From an uncultured Bacilli bacterium (lineage in GTDB: Bacteria > Bacillota_I > Bacilli_A > RF39 > UBA660), in assembly GCA_944358305.1 (NCBI GenBank), contig CALVQK010000012.1:1-36012 (forward strand): a stretch of DNA of 36,012 nucleotides. The letters run 5' to 3'. Below the pieces are notes generated by a model. It was given only the letters and a program-made list of their open reading frames with translations. It ran no database searches and was not told the origin of the DNA. Below, piece by piece: positions 34,675-36,012 of this stretch (the first letter of the stretch is position 1; the number at the start of each line of letters is the position of its first letter). The translations under genes were made by a program, and so were the position numbers.

Positions 34675-34703
34675 ATTATACGAAATATTATAGTTTAATG
34701 CAA
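34675..34703 (-). promoter_or_regulatory. sigma-A promoter of the T-box leader
   Basis: Minus strand TTGCAT (34698-34703), 17 bases, perfect TATAAT (34675-34680). The -35 abuts the stop codon of the upstream small ORF. Start of transcription expected near 34668. Confidence 0.8.
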
Positions 34704-34973
34704 CTATTTTTTGCTAATACTATATGTCTTTTCTCTATAAACCATATCTGAATGAACAATAGAATTACATATTGGAAGCATATCTTGTTTGCTAATGGTG
34801 CAGCAGTTAGCAGTTTTCCTATTAGTTACAGGATACATAGTTATAATTTTATTAGTATTTGGTATTGCTGCTACACAAAAGCAGTTTGTTCTTTTTCTAC
34901 TATATTTATCTATTCCAATATTTTTAAATTTAAACATATAAGTATCAGAAAAAGTATGATCTAATGTTATCAT
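34704..34973 (-). CDS. hypothetical 89-aa protein coupled to the TPR-like gene
   Basis: Begins MITLDHTFSDTYMFKFKNIG, with a basic RKRTNCFCVAAIPNTNKIITMYPV core and a later NCC; four cysteines in all. No family recognised. Its ATG overlaps the TGA of the upstream gene (ATGA), the classic sign of translational coupling, and it has no separate ribosome binding site. The core reads like the end of a larger domain, so it may be a split-off C-terminus of the TPR-like protein. It stops right at the T-box promoter. Confidence 0.6.
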   Translation of the reverse strand: MITLDHTFSDTYMFKFKNIGIDKYSRKRTNCFCVAAIPNTNKIITMYPVTNRKTANCCTISKQDMLPICNSIVHSDMVYREKTYSISKK

Positions 34974-35566
34974 TCTTTTTCAAATTCAATATTTCTTGAT
35001 GCAGAATATAGTAGTTCTTCTAAGTCATAATAATTAAAGAATATAGAGCCAAGCTTTATACTAAGTCTATTATTCGGACTAGTGTGCCTTTCTTGGATAT
35101 GTTCTATAGTTTTTTGATAATCATAATGCAAATATTGTTCTTCTTTATAATTTAAATTAGATGGTGTTTCTATTTTTTTACTTACAAATACTTTTAAAAA
35201 TACTTGTAGCCTTCTTAAGAAGGCGGTAGCAGCTATTAATTGTTCTTTTGTTATTATATCTTGAAATCGTCTATTTTTATTCTTTTTCCATAAATTGTAA
35301 AGCTTATCATATTTTTGTAATTTAATATAGACTTCAGAAAGAGTTTTAAAAATACAAAAATAGTTAGAATCTTGGTCTTTTAAGACTGCTAAAGCTTCAT
35401 TTAATTCTCCTCTTCCGGTATATATATTAGCAAGAATACTAGCAACTTCAGTGTCATTATTAAAATCAAGATAGCCTTTAAGCAAGGTTTCAGCTTTTCT
35501 TATATCCCCGTTTTCAATACTTTCTTTTACTTCATCTAAAATTGTCATTTTTATATTATGTTCCAT
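34970..35566 (-). CDS. TPR-like repeat protein
   Basis: 198 residues. Residues about 10-95 look like two or three helical TPR/Sel1-type repeats (KAETLLKGYLDFNNDTEVASILANIYTGRGELNEALAVL, given as a region). The second half is helical with a Tyr/His-rich part (EEQYLHYDYQKTIEHIQERH). Probably a cytoplasmic protein-interaction module; partner unknown. GGAGAAGAG precedes the ATG at 35566; an internal Met at 35548 is possible. It has its own promoter just after rplQ and forms a pair with the 89-aa ORF. Confidence 0.8.
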   Translation of the reverse strand: MEHNIKMTILDEVKESIENGDIRKAETLLKGYLDFNNDTEVASILANIYTGRGELNEALAVLKDQDSNYFCIFKTLSEVYIKLQKYDKLYNLWKKNKNRRFQDIITKEQLIAATAFLRRLQVFLKVFVSKKIETPSNLNYKEEQYLHYDYQKTIEHIQERHTSPNNRLSIKLGSIFFNYYDLEELLYSASRNIEFEKE

Positions 35567-35695
35567 AACTCTTCTCCGTTTTTACTATTGTAGTACAGAA
35601 TGAAAAAGAGGGCAAGAAAATATTAGTACCAAATAATGACAATTTTATTTACTCAACTTTTTTATAGTAAGTTATTCCTCTTTATGTTACTTTTT

Positions 35696-35723
35696 ATTAT
35701 AACATTTTTTCATTTATAATCAA
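35696..35723 (-). promoter_or_regulatory. sigma-A promoter of the TPR-like gene pair
   Basis: Minus strand TTGATT (35718-35723), 16 bases, perfect TATAAT (35696-35701). The -35 overlaps the U-run of the rplQ terminator. The leader to the ATG is about 120 bases with no clear structure. Confidence 0.65.
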
Positions 35724-35747
35724 AAAAGAGACATTATTTTGTCTCTT
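35718..35747 (-). terminator. intrinsic terminator of rplQ
   Basis: Minus strand AAGAGACA (35740-35747), 6-base loop, TGTCTCTT (35726-35733), then TTTTGATT. The stem spans the rplQ stop codon. Confidence 0.8.
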
Positions 35748-36012
35748 CTTTAGTCTCTTTGTCTACTAATTTAATGATAGCAAGTAATGCACCATCACCA
35801 CGACGTTCATTTAGTTTTAAAATCTGTGTATATCCACCATTACGGTTAGCATATGTTTGTGCTAGTTCATTAAATACTTTATTTACAACAGCTTTATCAT
35901 TATGTACAAAAGCTAGGGCTCTACGACGACTACCAAGATCTCCCTTCTTACCATAAGTAATCATTTTATCAACAGCTTTTCTAACTTCTTTAGCTCTTGT
36001 TTCAGTAGTTGT
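35734..36012 (-). CDS. rplQ: ribosomal protein bL17, N-terminus beyond the right edge
   Basis: The frame is open to the last base of the window, so the visible 92 codons are the C-terminal part. [33 protein letters not shown] and [18 protein letters not shown] are diagnostic of bL17, a protein of the large ribosomal subunit near the exit tunnel. A Met at 35964 is internal, not the start. In Bacillota rplQ normally ends the large ribosomal protein operon after rpoA, and here a terminator follows it. The last ten residues are Lys/Glu/Thr-rich. Confidence 0.96.
   Translation of the reverse strand, partial: TTTETRAKEVRKAVDKMITYGKKGDLGSRRRALAFVHNDKAVVNKVFNELAQTYANRNGGYTQILKLNERRGDGALLAIIKLVDKETKEETK

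Overview
The window is AT-rich (about 30% GC by eye) and gene-dense, with AGGAGG-type ribosome binding sites and the standard bacterial code (TGA is a stop, TGG is Trp). Content points to a low-GC Bacillota from the Bacilli/Erysipelotrichia side, probably an uncultured gut or host-associated lineage. An alpha/beta small acid-soluble spore protein (SASP) behind a near-consensus sigma-G promoter, a Cse60-like sporulation protein and a small coat-like Met/Asn/Pro protein indicate a spore former, which argues against a true mollicute despite the base composition. YtxG/YtxH-like proteins, an N-terminal-type ThiI without rhodanese domain, a YtgP/SpoVB-type flippase and T-box control fit the same placement.

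Left third (1-11 kb, minus strand): SASP (cut by the edge), thiI, a DUF1016 nuclease with a frameshifted tail, a NifS/NifZ-type cysteine desulfurase, a 94-aa unknown, a membrane-anchored OB-fold protein, ligA, two tandem paralogous nucleotidyltransferases and pcrA, closely packed as one or two operons. The desulfurase and ThiI form a tRNA s4U sulfur relay; PcrA and LigA are replication/repair housekeeping.

11-18.5 kb, minus strand: DUF3592 and DUF2935-like proteins; a surface operon of thioester adhesin (VPFTG anchor), sortase and membrane protein; a YtxG/YtxH pair behind a long disordered acidic protein; a lipoprotein; trmB.

18.6-21.2 kb: small proteins, including the coat-like protein and a three-gene set of tiny membrane proteins.

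21.3-29.8 kb: a cell-wall cluster with four FemABX-family aminoacyltransferases, a MurJ/YtgP-like flippase, an S66 LD-carboxypeptidase-like peptidase and a degenerate HIT protein, probably building and trimming branched peptidoglycan stem peptides. A promoter-hairpins-terminator unit just downstream may be a small RNA.

30-36 kb, minus strand: cse60, leuS, a small membrane protein, an intact TnpB with probable omega-RNA, a leucine T-box leader, a TPR protein with a coupled small ORF, and rplQ cut by the right edge. The TnpB element lies between the leucine T-box and the leuS transcription unit that the T-box presumably controlled, which is the most striking arrangement in the window.
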